From an uncultured Lachnoclostridium sp. (GTDB taxonomy: Bacteria > Bacillota > Clostridia > Lachnospirales > Lachnospiraceae): 44,252 nt of DNA. The DNA lies in assembly GCA_930986645.1 (NCBI GenBank), contig CAKNJS010000020.1, positions 1 to 44,252 of the forward strand. Reading direction: 5' to 3'. Numbering within the stretch: position 1 is the first letter of the stretch; each line of letters starts with the position of its first letter. The notes under the pieces are model-generated. The model was not told the origin of the DNA, ran no database searches, and saw only the letters and a program-made list of their open reading frames with translations. This document shows positions 30,875-39,003 of the stretch, piece after piece. Made by a program: the position numbers and the translations under genes.

Positions 30875-33835
30875 ATGAGCATATATGATCTGACAGCATA
30901 TGAAGTGATACAGGACAAGGATTTATCCGATCTGAAGTCCCATGGTGTCCTTCTGAAACATAAGAAAAGCGGGGCGCGTGTGCTGCTGATGAAGAACGAT
31001 GATGAGAATAAAGTATTCTCTATCGGCTTCCGCACGCCGCCGTCTGACAGTACGGGAGTGCCGCACATTATGGAACATTCTGTACTTTGCGGGTCAAGGG
31101 AATTCCCGGTAAAGGATCCGTTTGTAGAACTTGTGAAAGGTTCCCTTAATACATTTTTAAATGCCATGACTTATCCGGATAAGACTGTATATCCGGTGGC
31201 GAGCTGCAATGACAAGGATTTCCAGAACCTGATGCACGTATATATGGATGCGGTATTTTATCCGAATATATATCAGAGCGACAAGACGTTCCGTCAGGAG
31301 GGCTGGAGCTTTCATCTGGATGATCCGGACGGAGAACTAACGCTGTCAGGCGTTGTATACAACGAGATGAAAGGAGCTTTTTCCTCACCCGAAGGCGTGC
31401 TGGACCGTGTGATCCTCAATTCTCTTTTCCCGGATACATCCTATGCAAATGAATCCGGCGGAGACCCGGAGGTGATCCCGGAGCTTACCTATGAGCAGTT
31501 CCTTGATTTCCACCGGAAATATTATCATCCGTCCAACAGCTATATTTATCTTTACGGAGATATAGACATGGAAGAGAAGCTGAGATGGATGGATGAAAAA
31601 TATCTCTCGGCTTTTGATCAGATCAATGTGGACTCCGAGATCAGGTATCAGCAGCCATTCACAGAGATGAAAGAGGTCGTACAGGAATATTCCATAGCAA
31701 GCGATGAAAATATTTCCGATAATACTTATCTTTCCTACAATAAGGTGATCGGTACATCTCTGGATGAAAAGCTGTATCTGGCATTTCAGATCCTTGACTA
31801 TGCACTCTTGAGCGCTCCGGGCGCACCGCTCAAGAAAGCGCTTCTGGATGCAGGTATCGGAAAAGACATCATGGGCTCTTACGACAACGGCGTGTACCAG
31901 CCGATCTTCTCCGTGATCGCGAAGAACGCCAATATGGAGCAGAAGGAAGAGTTTATCCGTGTAATCGAGGACACGCTGAAAAATATTGCCGCAAACGGCA
32001 TTGACCGGAAGGCACTGCGCGCCGGGATCAATTACCATGAATTCCGTTTCCGTGAGGCCGACTTCGGAAACTATCCGAGAGGGCTTATGTACGGCCTGCA
32101 GCTTTACGACAGCTGGCTCTACGACGAGGAGAAACCGTTCATCCACATGGAGGCAATCCCCACCTTTGAGTTCCTGAAGGGACAGGTGGAGACCGGATAT
32201 TTTGAAAACCTGATACAGACTTATCTTCTGGATAATACACACGGCTCTATCGTGATCATCCGTCCGGAGCAGGGCCGTACTGCAAGGATGGACCGTGAGC
32301 TTGCGGAAAAACTGCAGTCTTATAAAGACAGCCTGTCCCCGGAAGAGGTGCAGAAGCTTGTGCAGGACACGAAGGAGCTTGAGGCATATCAGGAGGAAGA
32401 ATCAGCCCCGGAAGATCTGGAGAAGATTCCGGTACTGAAGCGGGAAGACATTTCCAGAGAGATTGCACCGATCTATAATGATGAAAAAGAGATCGGCGGT
32501 GTGAAGATGGTGCACCACAACGTGGAAACGAACGGCATCGGGTATGTAACATTGATGTTCGATCTCTCCGGTATCAAAGAAGAGAAACTTCCTTATGTAG
32601 GAATCCTTCAGAGTGTGCTTGGTATTATCGATACGACAAATTATGAATACGGCGGGCTGTTTAATGAGATCAATGTTCACACCGGCGGTATCGGCACGTC
32701 TCTGGAGCTTTATACAGATGTGACAAAAGTAAAAGAAAAAGAGTTCCGCGCTTCATTTGAGATGAAAGGAAAAGCACTGTACCCGAAGATGGATGTGCTG
32801 CTCTCCATGATGCGGGAAATCCTTATGGAGTCAAAACTGGACGACGAGAAGAGGCTCAAAGAAATCCTTGCAATGCTGAAATCACGTCTGCAGATGTCCT
32901 TCCTCTCATCAGGACATACGACAGCGGCACTCCGGTCTCTGTCGTACACTTCACCGATCGCCAAGTTTAAAGACGATACGGACGGCATCGGTTATTATGA
33001 AGTAGTCAAAGAGATTGAGGAAGACTTTGAGGGGCATAAGGAAGAACTGATCCGCAGCCTGAAAGCGATCGCGGCAAAAATCTTCCGCGCAGACAATATG
33101 ATGGTAAGCTATACGTCATCGGAAGAAGGACTTGAACCGATGGAAAAAGCATTTTCCGCAGTTGGCAGCAGGCTTCATGATGCTGCGGATGCGGGAGCGG
33201 ACGCAGATGCAGCAGGCACAGCTGAGGTATCCGGGCCGTGCATCCTTCACTGCAGGAAGCGCAACGAGGGCTTCAAGACATCCTCGAAAGTGCAGTATGT
33301 GGCAAGAACAGGAAACTTTATCGACGGCGGCGCTGAGTATACCGGAGCGCTTCAGATACTGAAAGTCATCTTAAGCTATGATTATCTGTGGCAGAATATC
33401 CGCGTAAAAGGCGGAGCATACGGCTGTATGAGCAATTTCAACCGGATCGGGGAGGGATATCTTATCTCTTACAGGGATCCGAATTTGAAAAAGACAATGG
33501 AAATTTATGAGGGCGTCGCAGATTATCTGAAAAACTTTAGTGTGAGCGACCGCGATATGAACAAATTCATTATCGGTACGATCAGTAATATCGACCGTCC
33601 GATGAATCCGTCTGCAAAAGGCAGCCGTTCCATGAACCTGTATATGAACCACGTCACAGAAGAGATGATCCGCACGGAGCGCTCACAGATCCTTGACGCA
33701 GATCAGGCAGATATCCGGGCACTTGCAAAAGTGCTTGAGGCGATGCTGAAAGAGCATTCACTCTGCGTGATCGGAAGCGAAGAGAAGATCGAAGAGAACA
33801 AAGAAATGTTCATGGAAGTGAAGACATTAAGCTGA
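30875..33835 (+). CDS. M16C zinc metallopeptidase (presequence protease/insulinase family)
   Basis: A 986-residue cytoplasmic peptidase of the M16C group. The inverted zinc motif HIMEH is at about residues 64-68 (TGVPHIMEHSVLCGS), with the distal Glu in GVVYNEMKGAFSSPE near 150. Four M16 half-domains are joined by a charged hinge (SLSPEEVQKLVQDTKELEAYQEEE, about 480-510). Near the C-terminus are the family's substrate-chamber residues (VKGGAYGCMSNF near 845). It degrades short peptides inside a closed chamber. GGAG (30863-30866) lies 8 nt from ATG 30875 and only 2 nt from ATG 30869, so 30875 is preferred. It is followed by a REP hairpin and then era. Confidence 0.93.
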   Translation: MSIYDLTAYEVIQDKDLSDLKSHGVLLKHKKSGARVLLMKNDDENKVFSIGFRTPPSDSTGVPHIMEHSVLCGSREFPVKDPFVELVKGSLNTFLNAMTYPDKTVYPVASCNDKDFQNLMHVYMDAVFYPNIYQSDKTFRQEGWSFHLDDPDGELTLSGVVYNEMKGAFSSPEGVLDRVILNSLFPDTSYANESGGDPEVIPELTYEQFLDFHRKYYHPSNSYIYLYGDIDMEEKLRWMDEKYLSAFDQINVDSEIRYQQPFTEMKEVVQEYSIASDENISDNTYLSYNKVIGTSLDEKLYLAFQILDYALLSAPGAPLKKALLDAGIGKDIMGSYDNGVYQPIFSVIAKNANMEQKEEFIRVIEDTLKNIAANGIDRKALRAGINYHEFRFREADFGNYPRGLMYGLQLYDSWLYDEEKPFIHMEAIPTFEFLKGQVETGYFENLIQTYLLDNTHGSIVIIRPEQGRTARMDRELAEKLQSYKDSLSPEEVQKLVQDTKELEAYQEEESAPEDLEKIPVLKREDISREIAPIYNDEKEIGGVKMVHHNVETNGIGYVTLMFDLSGIKEEKLPYVGILQSVLGIIDTTNYEYGGLFNEINVHTGGIGTSLELYTDVTKVKEKEFRASFEMKGKALYPKMDVLLSMMREILMESKLDDEKRLKEILAMLKSRLQMSFLSSGHTTAALRSLSYTSPIAKFKDDTDGIGYYEVVKEIEEDFEGHKEELIRSLKAIAAKIFRADNMMVSYTSSEEGLEPMEKAFSAVGSRLHDAADAGADADAAGTAEVSGPCILHCRKRNEGFKTSSKVQYVARTGNFIDGGAEYTGALQILKVILSYDYLWQNIRVKGGAYGCMSNFNRIGEGYLISYRDPNLKKTMEIYEGVADYLKNFSVSDRDMNKFIIGTISNIDRPMNPSAKGSRSMNLYMNHVTEEMIRTERSQILDADQADIRALAKVLEAMLKEHSLCVIGSEEKIEENKEMFMEVKTLS

Positions 33836-33855
33836 AATGTGAAAAAAGTGTGAAC

Positions 33856-33890
33856 GGGGACGTAGTAAAACCCAGCTTTACTACGTCCCC
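33856..33890. repeat. REP hairpin copy 1
   Basis: GGGGACGTAGTAAA, 7-nt loop, TTTACTACGTCCCC: a perfect 14-bp palindrome of 35 nt, found also at 41540 and 42459 next to the RAYT gene. It lies in the era leader. Confidence 0.9.
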
Positions 33891-33907
33891 AATGAAGAGG
33901 AGTGTGT

Positions 33908-34804
33908 ATGAAAGATAACTTTAAATCCGGTTTTGTCACCCTGATCGGCAGACCGAACGTAGGAAAGTCTACCCTGATGAACCATCTGATCGGACAGAAG
34001 ATCGCGATCACATCGAATAAACCGCAGACAACAAGGAACCGTATCCAGACCGTTCTTACAACGGAGGACGGACAGATCGTGTTTGTTGATACGCCGGGGA
34101 TCCACAAGGCGAAGAACAAGCTTGGCGAATATATGGTAAATATAGCCGAGCGCTCTTTGAATGAAGTGGATGTGGTGCTCTGGCTTGTGGAGCCGACCAC
34201 ATTTATCGGGGCCGGAGAACGGCACATCATCGATCAGCTTAAGAGAGTAAAGACGCCGGTCATCCTCGTGATCAACAAGATTGATATGGTGAAGAAAGAG
34301 GATCTGCTTCCGGCTATCGATACATACCGGAAGGAATATGACTTCGCGGATATTGTGCCGGTGTCGGCAAGGAGCGGAGACAATACGGATGAGCTTGTTA
34401 AAGTGATTCTGAAATACCTTCCTTACGGTCCTCAGTTCTATGATGAGGACACGATCACAGACCAGCCTGAGCGCCAGATCGTGGCGGAGCTGATCCGCGA
34501 GAAAGCGCTTCACTGCCTGAATGAAGAAATCCCTCATGGTATTGCGGTTGCGATCGACCGCATGAAAATGGAGCGGAAGGTGATGCACATCGATGCGACG
34601 ATCATCTGCGAGAGAGATTCCCACAAAGGAATCATTATCGGGAAGCAGGGCAGTATGCTCAAGAAGATTGGAAGCACAGCGCGCTATGAGATCGAGCGGA
34701 TGCTGGACTGTAAGGTGAATCTGAAGCTGTGGGTGAAGGTGCAGAAGAACTGGCGGGACAGCGATTATATGATGAAGAATTTCGGATATCGGGAAGACGA
34801 GTAA
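33908..34804 (+). CDS. era: GTPase Era
   Basis: A 298-residue ribosome-assembly GTPase that binds the 3' end of 16S rRNA. G1 is GRPNVGKST (about 14-22), G2 is TSNKPQTTRNR, G3 is DTPGIHKAKNKL and G4 is NKIDMV. The KH domain is at the C-terminus (GIIIGKQGSMLKKIGSTARYEIERML). The ATG at 33908 with AGAGGAG upstream is chosen over a GTG at 33902. In B. subtilis era is followed by yqzL-recO-glyQS; here about 4.3 kb of other genes intervenes. Confidence 0.96.
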   Translation: MKDNFKSGFVTLIGRPNVGKSTLMNHLIGQKIAITSNKPQTTRNRIQTVLTTEDGQIVFVDTPGIHKAKNKLGEYMVNIAERSLNEVDVVLWLVEPTTFIGAGERHIIDQLKRVKTPVILVINKIDMVKKEDLLPAIDTYRKEYDFADIVPVSARSGDNTDELVKVILKYLPYGPQFYDEDTITDQPERQIVAELIREKALHCLNEEIPHGIAVAIDRMKMERKVMHIDATIICERDSHKGIIIGKQGSMLKKIGSTARYEIERMLDCKVNLKLWVKVQKNWRDSDYMMKNFGYREDE

Positions 34805-34849
34805 TCCCGGATAATATGAGAATTGTTATAACGGGAAAGCGGGAAATAT

Positions 34850-34888
34850 ATCCCCGGAAATGCCTGACAGACAGGTGTCTCCGGGGAT
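34850..34888. terminator. Hairpin between convergent era and the DUF2812 gene
   Basis: ATCCCCGGA (34850-34858) pairs with TCCGGGGAT (34880-34888), and the loop can pair further (GCCTG/CAGGT). There is no strong T-run on either side, so termination efficiency is doubtful. Confidence 0.4.
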
Positions 34889-34917
34889 GTTTATGCTCTG
34901 AGCCGGACGGCTGTATT

Positions 34918-35592
34918 TTACGCTTTCTTTTTTTTACAGTAGAGCTGATAAGATCTTGCTGCACAGACAGCATCTGTTATAACAAAAAGCGAATTCAGCA
35001 ATATATATGGAAGAACCAGCAGTCCGCTGAACAGCATTGCGGACGGTGTTTCACGGAGAAAAGCTGCCCAGAAGGAAAGCCCTGTCAATTCCCACAGCCC
35101 GGGACTGTAGAACAGTTCGCGCAGATGGAACAGATTCCAGATGGAGCTGCGCATGAGGTGAATAGATGCGAAGAACACCGCAAGCTGGGGAAGGAGCATG
35201 CACGACCAGTATTTTGCGAGCCTGAGATATCGATTGGATTTTGAAACTGTATCGGAAAAAAGTTCTTCGGAGGCATATGGACTGATGCGTTCGAAATACT
35301 GTACATTATCCTCCTTGTATCCGCTTATATGTTTCCATCCGGCGTCCAGAAACATTGTGCGGTAATTTTCAAAGTCAGGATCTGTATCAAATTTATGGAC
35401 ATCACATCTTACCAGAAATGCGTTTTCATCCGGCGGAACTTCGTTCTCTTTTAATCTGGTGTGAGTCTCCTTTGGAATAAACTCGTAGATAAACAAATTA
35501 ACGTCTTTCAACCGCCAGCCCTGACGGATATAGCGGTTAATCCATATCTCTTCTCTGTCAAGATCAATGAACGGGAAATGATATTTTCTCAT
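34918..35592 (-). CDS. DUF2812 domain membrane protein
   Basis: A 224-residue protein. The N-terminal 110 residues form a DUF2812 domain (KYHFPFIDLDREEIWINRYIRQGWRL; FLDAGWKHISGYKEDNVQYF), followed by two or three membrane segments (LAKYWSCMLLPQLAVFFASI; AMLFSGLLVLPYILLNSLFVITDAVCAA) and a basic end. DUF2812 proteins are usually encoded with PadR regulators, as here: the padR gene lies 30 nt upstream. GGAGGG lies 6 nt before the ATG. Function unknown. Confidence 0.85.
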   Translation of the reverse strand: MRKYHFPFIDLDREEIWINRYIRQGWRLKDVNLFIYEFIPKETHTRLKENEVPPDENAFLVRCDVHKFDTDPDFENYRTMFLDAGWKHISGYKEDNVQYFERISPYASEELFSDTVSKSNRYLRLAKYWSCMLLPQLAVFFASIHLMRSSIWNLFHLRELFYSPGLWELTGLSFWAAFLRETPSAMLFSGLLVLPYILLNSLFVITDAVCAARSYQLYCKKKKA

Positions 35593-35622
35593 AATTTACC
35601 CTCCTTTTGGCTGCGCCGCGGA

Positions 35623-35934
35623 TCAGAGCCCGAATCTGTCGGCGATACTTACGAGATATCTGAGACGTTCTGCCTCAGAACTTAATACATGGCGACCGAG
35701 CTCGGTTGTCTGGTAAAGTTTTCTTCTTTTGTCAGGGGACGGCACAGGGGCGATCAGGTTCTGTAACAGCAGATTCTCTATTGCACCGTACATTGTTCCG
35801 GCGGCAATCCGGACCCTGCCGAGACTGAGCTCTTCGACTCTCTGCATGACGTAATATCCGTGCCCGGGACTAAGAAGCGCTGTCAATATATAAAATGTAG
35901 TTTCCGTGAGAGGAAGATGTTTGTTTGTGTTCAA
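35623..35934 (-). CDS. PadR-family transcriptional regulator (first copy)
   Basis: A 103-residue PadR-type winged helix protein: LTETTFYILTALLSPGHGYYVMQRVEEL, then RIAAGTMYGAIENLLLQNLIAPV and KRRKLYQTTELGRHVL. The start codon is a TTG (35934) with AAAGGAG 10 nt upstream; no ATG is available in the conserved N-terminus. It probably represses itself and the DUF2812 gene through the 18-bp palindrome in its promoter. PadR regulators often respond to envelope-active compounds or small aromatics. Confidence 0.88.
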   Translation of the reverse strand: MNTNKHLPLTETTFYILTALLSPGHGYYVMQRVEELSLGRVRIAAGTMYGAIENLLLQNLIAPVPSPDKRRKLYQTTELGRHVLSSEAERLRYLVSIADRFGL

Positions 35935-36004
35935 GGTGAGTCAGCTCCTTTGTTAAATACGGGGAAAAATGTGTTACAGTTTGTCCGGCAGTGATTTGTG
36001 TTAA

Positions 36005-36051
36005 ATATATAGTAAAACTATATAGTATAACTGTATAGTTTTACTATATAT
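36005..36051. promoter_or_regulatory. PadR operator, 18-bp perfect inverted repeat
   Basis: ATATATAGTAAAACTATA (36005-36022) and its exact complement TATAGTTTTACTATATAT (36034-36051) with an 11-bp centre. The right arm covers the -10 box (TATAGT, 36048-36043, minus) of the padR promoter. Confidence 0.75.
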
Positions 36052-36071
36052 TAAAAAAATAATTTTGTCAA
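36043..36071 (-). promoter_or_regulatory. Promoter of padR-DUF2812
   Basis: On the minus strand, TTGACA (36071-36066), 17 bp, TATAGT (36048-36043). Confidence 0.7.
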
Positions 36072-36089
36072 TGAAAGCTGCAACATCTA

Positions 36090-36118
36090 TTGCAGACAGG
36101 AGTGAAATGTGTTATAGT
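36090..36118 (+). promoter_or_regulatory. Promoter of the DUF134-NifX gene
   Basis: TTGCAG (36090-36095), 17 bp, TATAGT (36113-36118). A palindrome CTGCAA-CATCTA-TTGCAG (36078-36095) covers the -35 and may be its operator. Confidence 0.6.
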
Positions 36119-36159
36119 GTTTTCGACATATGACGGAAATGAAAGCGGGGGGTGTCTGT

Positions 36160-36954
36160 ATGGCGAGACCGAGAAGATGCAGGAGAGTCTGTGCTGAACC
36201 GGATTACGGAAGTTTCCGGCCGGACGGGATTCCGGGCGGTGAAAGCATAACATTGACGGTGGATGAGTATGAAGTGATACGGCTGATCGATCTTGAGAAG
36301 CTGACGCATGAACAGTGTGCAAAGAGAATGGATATTTCCAGAACTACGGTGACGGAGATTTACGAAAGCGCCCGTGAGAAGATTGCGGACAGCATTGTAA
36401 ACGGGAAAATCCTGCTGATCTCAGGCGGAGACTATCGGCTGTGCGACGGCTCTGCGATCCATTTCTGCCGGAAAAGATGCGACAGGCCGGACGGCCTGAA
36501 TACGCAGAGTATTTCAATGAAAGGGGAAAATGCAATGAGAATAGCAGTAACATTTGAGAATGGAAATGTATTTCAACATTTCGGACACACAGAGCAGTTT
36601 AAGATCTATGACGTGGAAAACGGACAGATCGTAAAAGAACAGGTGGCAGATACAAACGGAAGCGGCCACGGGGCGCTTGCCGGTTTTCTGACCGGGCTGG
36701 GCGTGGATACCCTGATCTGCGGCGGAATCGGTATGGGGGCGAAGAATGCTCTTGCCGAGGCGGGAATCCAGCTGTACGGCGGAGTGGCCGGAGATGCCGA
36801 TGAGGCGGTAAAAGCGCTTGTGAATGGAAAACTTGCGTATAATCCTGACGTCCAGTGCAGTCACCATGGAGAAGGACATCATGGAGAAGGTCATCACGGC
36901 GGACACTGCGGTGAAGATAAACACGGATGCCATGGAAACGGCGGCTGTCATTAA
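36160..36954 (+). CDS. DUF134 helix-turn-helix fused to a NifX/NifB-type cluster-binding domain
   Basis: A 264-residue two-domain protein. Residues 1-110 are DUF134: MARPRRCRRVCAEPDYGSF, then a sigma70-region-4-like HTH (VDEYEVIRLIDLEKLTHEQCAKRMDISRTTVTEIYESAREKIADSI) and a Cys pair. Residues 128-240 form a dinitrogenase Fe-Mo cofactor domain (MRIAVTFENGNVFQHFGHTEQFKIYDVENGQ; GVDTLICGGIGMGAKNAL). The tail has repeated HHGEGHHGGH and Cys and ends GGCH, a metal-binding look. There are no nitrogenase genes here, so it is probably a metal- or Fe-S-sensing regulator. The ATG at 36160 with GGGGGGTG upstream starts exactly at the family's MARPRR. Confidence 0.9.
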   Translation: MARPRRCRRVCAEPDYGSFRPDGIPGGESITLTVDEYEVIRLIDLEKLTHEQCAKRMDISRTTVTEIYESAREKIADSIVNGKILLISGGDYRLCDGSAIHFCRKRCDRPDGLNTQSISMKGENAMRIAVTFENGNVFQHFGHTEQFKIYDVENGQIVKEQVADTNGSGHGALAGFLTGLGVDTLICGGIGMGAKNALAEAGIQLYGGVAGDADEAVKALVNGKLAYNPDVQCSHHGEGHHGEGHHGGHCGEDKHGCHGNGGCH

Positions 36955-37001
36955 GCGGGATAGTAATGATATTTATATGAAATATAATAGAATCTATGAG
37001 A

Positions 37002-37043
37002 AAAGAGACCTCTCTGCAAAAAAAATAAAGAGGTCTCTTTTTT
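37002..37043 (+). terminator. Intrinsic terminator after the DUF134-NifX gene
   Basis: AAAGAGACCTCT (37002-37013) pairs with AGAGGTCTCTTT (37029-37040) and runs into TTT. Confidence 0.88.
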
Positions 37044-37050
37044 ATATCTG

Positions 37051-37079
37051 TTGACATGCATACTATCTTGCATTACAAT
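37051..37079 (+). promoter_or_regulatory. Promoter of the second PadR operon
   Basis: TTGACA (37051-37056), 17 bp, TACAAT (37074-37079). Confidence 0.75.
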
Positions 37080-37115
37080 ATAGTTGAAGCTACATTGCAT
37101 TGCAAGATAGTGTGC
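37057..37115. promoter_or_regulatory. PadR-type operator between and after the promoter boxes
   Basis: TGCATACTATCTTGCA (37057-37072) fills the spacer between -35 and -10. Its inverted partner TGCAAGATAGTGTGC (37101-37115) lies downstream of the start. Arms match at 14 of 15 positions. Two-site binding would lock the promoter. Confidence 0.7.
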
Positions 37116-37144
37116 GTGCACGAAAGACTAAGGCAGGTGAAATT

Positions 37145-37513
37145 ATGATCCCATCGCAGATGCTCAAAGGGACGCTGGAAGGATGCATTATGGCAATCAT
37201 AAGTAAAAATGAGACATATGGATATGAGATATCCCGGCAGCTTGAGGAGTACGGGTTCGGCAGCATTGCAGAGGGGACAATCTATCCGCTGCTTCTGAGG
37301 CTTGAAAAGAATAATATGGTGTCGGCTGTATACCGCCAGTCGGAGCTGGGACCGAAGAGAAAATATTATTCGCTTACAGATAAGGGAAAAACGGAGCTGG
37401 AACAGTTCGCAAAAAACTACAGAGAGCTGTCGGCGGCAGTAGAACGGCTTTTTTATGACGTGGAGGATGGTCGAAATGAGCAGAAGAGTGAAAGAGATGT
37501 TAAAAGAGAATAA
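37145..37513 (+). CDS. PadR-family transcriptional regulator (second copy)
   Basis: A 122-residue PadR protein: MIPSQMLKGTLEGCIMAIISKNETYGYEISRQLEEYGFGSIAEGTIYPLLLRLEKNNMVSA is the winged helix, with KRKYYSLTDKGKTELEQF in the wing and a C-terminal dimer helix. It is unlike the first copy in length and detail. It overlaps the next gene by 38 bp, so its targets are likely the two membrane proteins that follow. The ATG at 37145 with AGGTGA upstream is chosen; the frame is open to a TTG at 37100. Confidence 0.93.
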   Translation: MIPSQMLKGTLEGCIMAIISKNETYGYEISRQLEEYGFGSIAEGTIYPLLLRLEKNNMVSAVYRQSELGPKRKYYSLTDKGKTELEQFAKNYRELSAAVERLFYDVEDGRNEQKSERDVKRE

Positions 37514-38129
37514 TGAACTGGAGCAGCAGCTTTCCGATGAAGGAAAGAAAGTCCTTACAGATATTGTCGTTTATCTGAGAGGAGTTCCGGTTTCCATGTA
37601 TGAACAGGAGAAAGTCAGGAGAGATATTACCCAGATGCTGATAGACGGAGAAAAAAGAGGAAGCGCTGCAAGAGATGTAATTGGAGAGGACTACCGCGAA
37701 TTCTGTGACAGTATTGTGGAGGAAATCCCGCACATGGGCGGAAAAGAAAAGGCGCTTGTATTGATCAGAGATACGCTTCCCGCGCTGATCGTGCTGCTCG
37801 TGATCTGGTGTGCCGGCCGTCTGGCAGAAGTTCTGGCCGGCGTGCTGCCGTCATTTAACTGTCCGGTGACACTGGGAAATCTGCTGGGAGGAATCCTGCT
37901 GCTGGCAGGAGCGGAAGGCCTCATTACACTTTTGACAAAGTATGCATTTGCGAACAGCAGATCTTTTAATAAAAAATGGGCGGCAATACTTGTCATTGTT
38001 TTCATTGCAGCGGTCTGTGTCAATTATCTGCTTACTTATAAAGTGTTCAGCATTCATCTGGGAGCGGGGGCAGTGTTGACTCTGGCAATATTTGCCGTAT
38101 ACAGGATGATAGACTCGCGTGTGGACTGA
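37476..38129 (+). CDS. PadR-linked membrane protein, DUF1048-like N-terminus (copy A)
   Basis: A 217-residue protein. The soluble N-terminal half (about 1-90; QQLSDEGKKVLTDIVVYLRGVPVSMYEQEKVRRDITQMLIDGEKRGSAARDVIGEDYREFCDSIVEEIP) resembles the helical DUF1048 domain, whose GxD..xFCDEL motif is seen as GEDYREFCDSI. About four membrane helices follow. It is a paralogue of the next protein. DUF1048 genes commonly sit in PadR operons. The ATG at 37476 has GGAGG about 9 nt upstream. Role unknown; the layout suggests a membrane response to whatever PadR senses. Confidence 0.78.
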   Translation: MSRRVKEMLKENNELEQQLSDEGKKVLTDIVVYLRGVPVSMYEQEKVRRDITQMLIDGEKRGSAARDVIGEDYREFCDSIVEEIPHMGGKEKALVLIRDTLPALIVLLVIWCAGRLAEVLAGVLPSFNCPVTLGNLLGGILLLAGAEGLITLLTKYAFANSRSFNKKWAAILVIVFIAAVCVNYLLTYKVFSIHLGAGAVLTLAIFAVYRMIDSRVD

Positions 38130-38189
38130 ATACAAAGAGGGATTGGATATATAAGTCAGATATATGATATATAAAGGAGGGATAGAGGC

Positions 38190-38855
38190 GTGAATAAAAG
38201 GACAAAAATACTCAGGGATGAAAGCGGGCTGATGGCAGAGAAAATTTCGAAAGACGGAAGGCAGGTTCTGGAAGATATGGTTCTGTATATCAGAGGAGTT
38301 GATATAAGCGCATATGATCAGGAGAGAGTGCGCAGGGATATCACCCAGATGATACTGGACGGCGAACAGCGCGGCGAGTCTGCGTCTTCCGTGATCGGAG
38401 AAGATTACCATGCGTTCTGCGATAACGTGCTGGAAGAAATACCGAGGCTTACTGCGGGGCAGAAAGTTATGTTATGCATCCGGGATGTGTGCGGGGCTGT
38501 GTCTGTTCTGGCTCTGTTGTATGGAGGCCTGTATCTGGCGCTGGCTGCGGGATATGGAGATTTGAATGCAGCGGGTCCGGCGTATATTGAAGTTACTCTG
38601 GGAAAATTGCTGCAGTTTGTGATCATTGCTGCCGCGGCAACATGGATTGCACGCATTTATTACCGTGATCCGTATAAGAGCAGATATAAGGAATATGCGC
38701 GCATCGTTGTGTCGGTTGGAATTGTTATATTGCTGTCTCAGTGTGCGGCGACCGCGCTGAAGCAGACATTATTTATCATGCATGCTGTTTTCCTTGTTCC
38801 AATCGCTATAATACTGCTGATTATTTATAAGCTGCTGGATGCGCGGGCAGGATGA
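38190..38855 (+). CDS. PadR-linked membrane protein, DUF1048-like N-terminus (copy B)
   Basis: A 221-residue protein with a GTG start (38190) after AAAGGAGGG. It is a tandem paralogue of copy A: KVLTDIVVYLRGVPVSMYEQEKVRRDITQML in A matches QVLEDMVLYIRGVDISAYDQERVRRDITQMI here, and GEDYREFCDSIVEEIP matches GEDYHAFCDNVLEEIP. The membrane half has diverged more. Both end in a short charged tail (RMIDSRVD and KLLDARAG). The gap between the copies is 60 nt. Confidence 0.78.
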   Translation: MNKRTKILRDESGLMAEKISKDGRQVLEDMVLYIRGVDISAYDQERVRRDITQMILDGEQRGESASSVIGEDYHAFCDNVLEEIPRLTAGQKVMLCIRDVCGAVSVLALLYGGLYLALAAGYGDLNAAGPAYIEVTLGKLLQFVIIAAAATWIARIYYRDPYKSRYKEYARIVVSVGIVILLSQCAATALKQTLFIMHAVFLVPIAIILLIIYKLLDARAG

Positions 38856-38883
38856 CTGCTCGATAAACATGGATAAATCTTAT

Positions 38884-38912
38884 TTGCCATCTGACTGATA
38901 ATTCACTATAAT
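38884..38912 (+). promoter_or_regulatory. Promoter of the yqzL-recO unit
   Basis: TTGCCA (38884-38889), 17 bp, TATAAT (38907-38912). The predicted leader is about 200 nt and contains a hairpin, ACCCTGCAAAAA/TTTTTTGCGGGGT (38937-38970). Confidence 0.6.
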
Positions 38913-39003
38913 ATCAAAAGAGACTGTCAAGGCGTCACCCTGCAAAAAGTTCTGGTATTTTTTGCGGGGTATAGTGTTTTTAAGAATCGGAGAACCTAAT
39001 TGT

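Noticed and set aside
31385-32242. 285-codon minus-strand frame within the M16 peptidase gene
   Set aside because: Antisense shadow of a well-conserved peptidase; no start signal or homology.
33856-33890. REP copy 1 as a simple terminator of the M16 gene
   Set aside because: No T-run follows, and the same 35-nt hairpin flanks a RAYT gene elsewhere in the window, so a mobile REP origin explains it better, though termination activity is not excluded.
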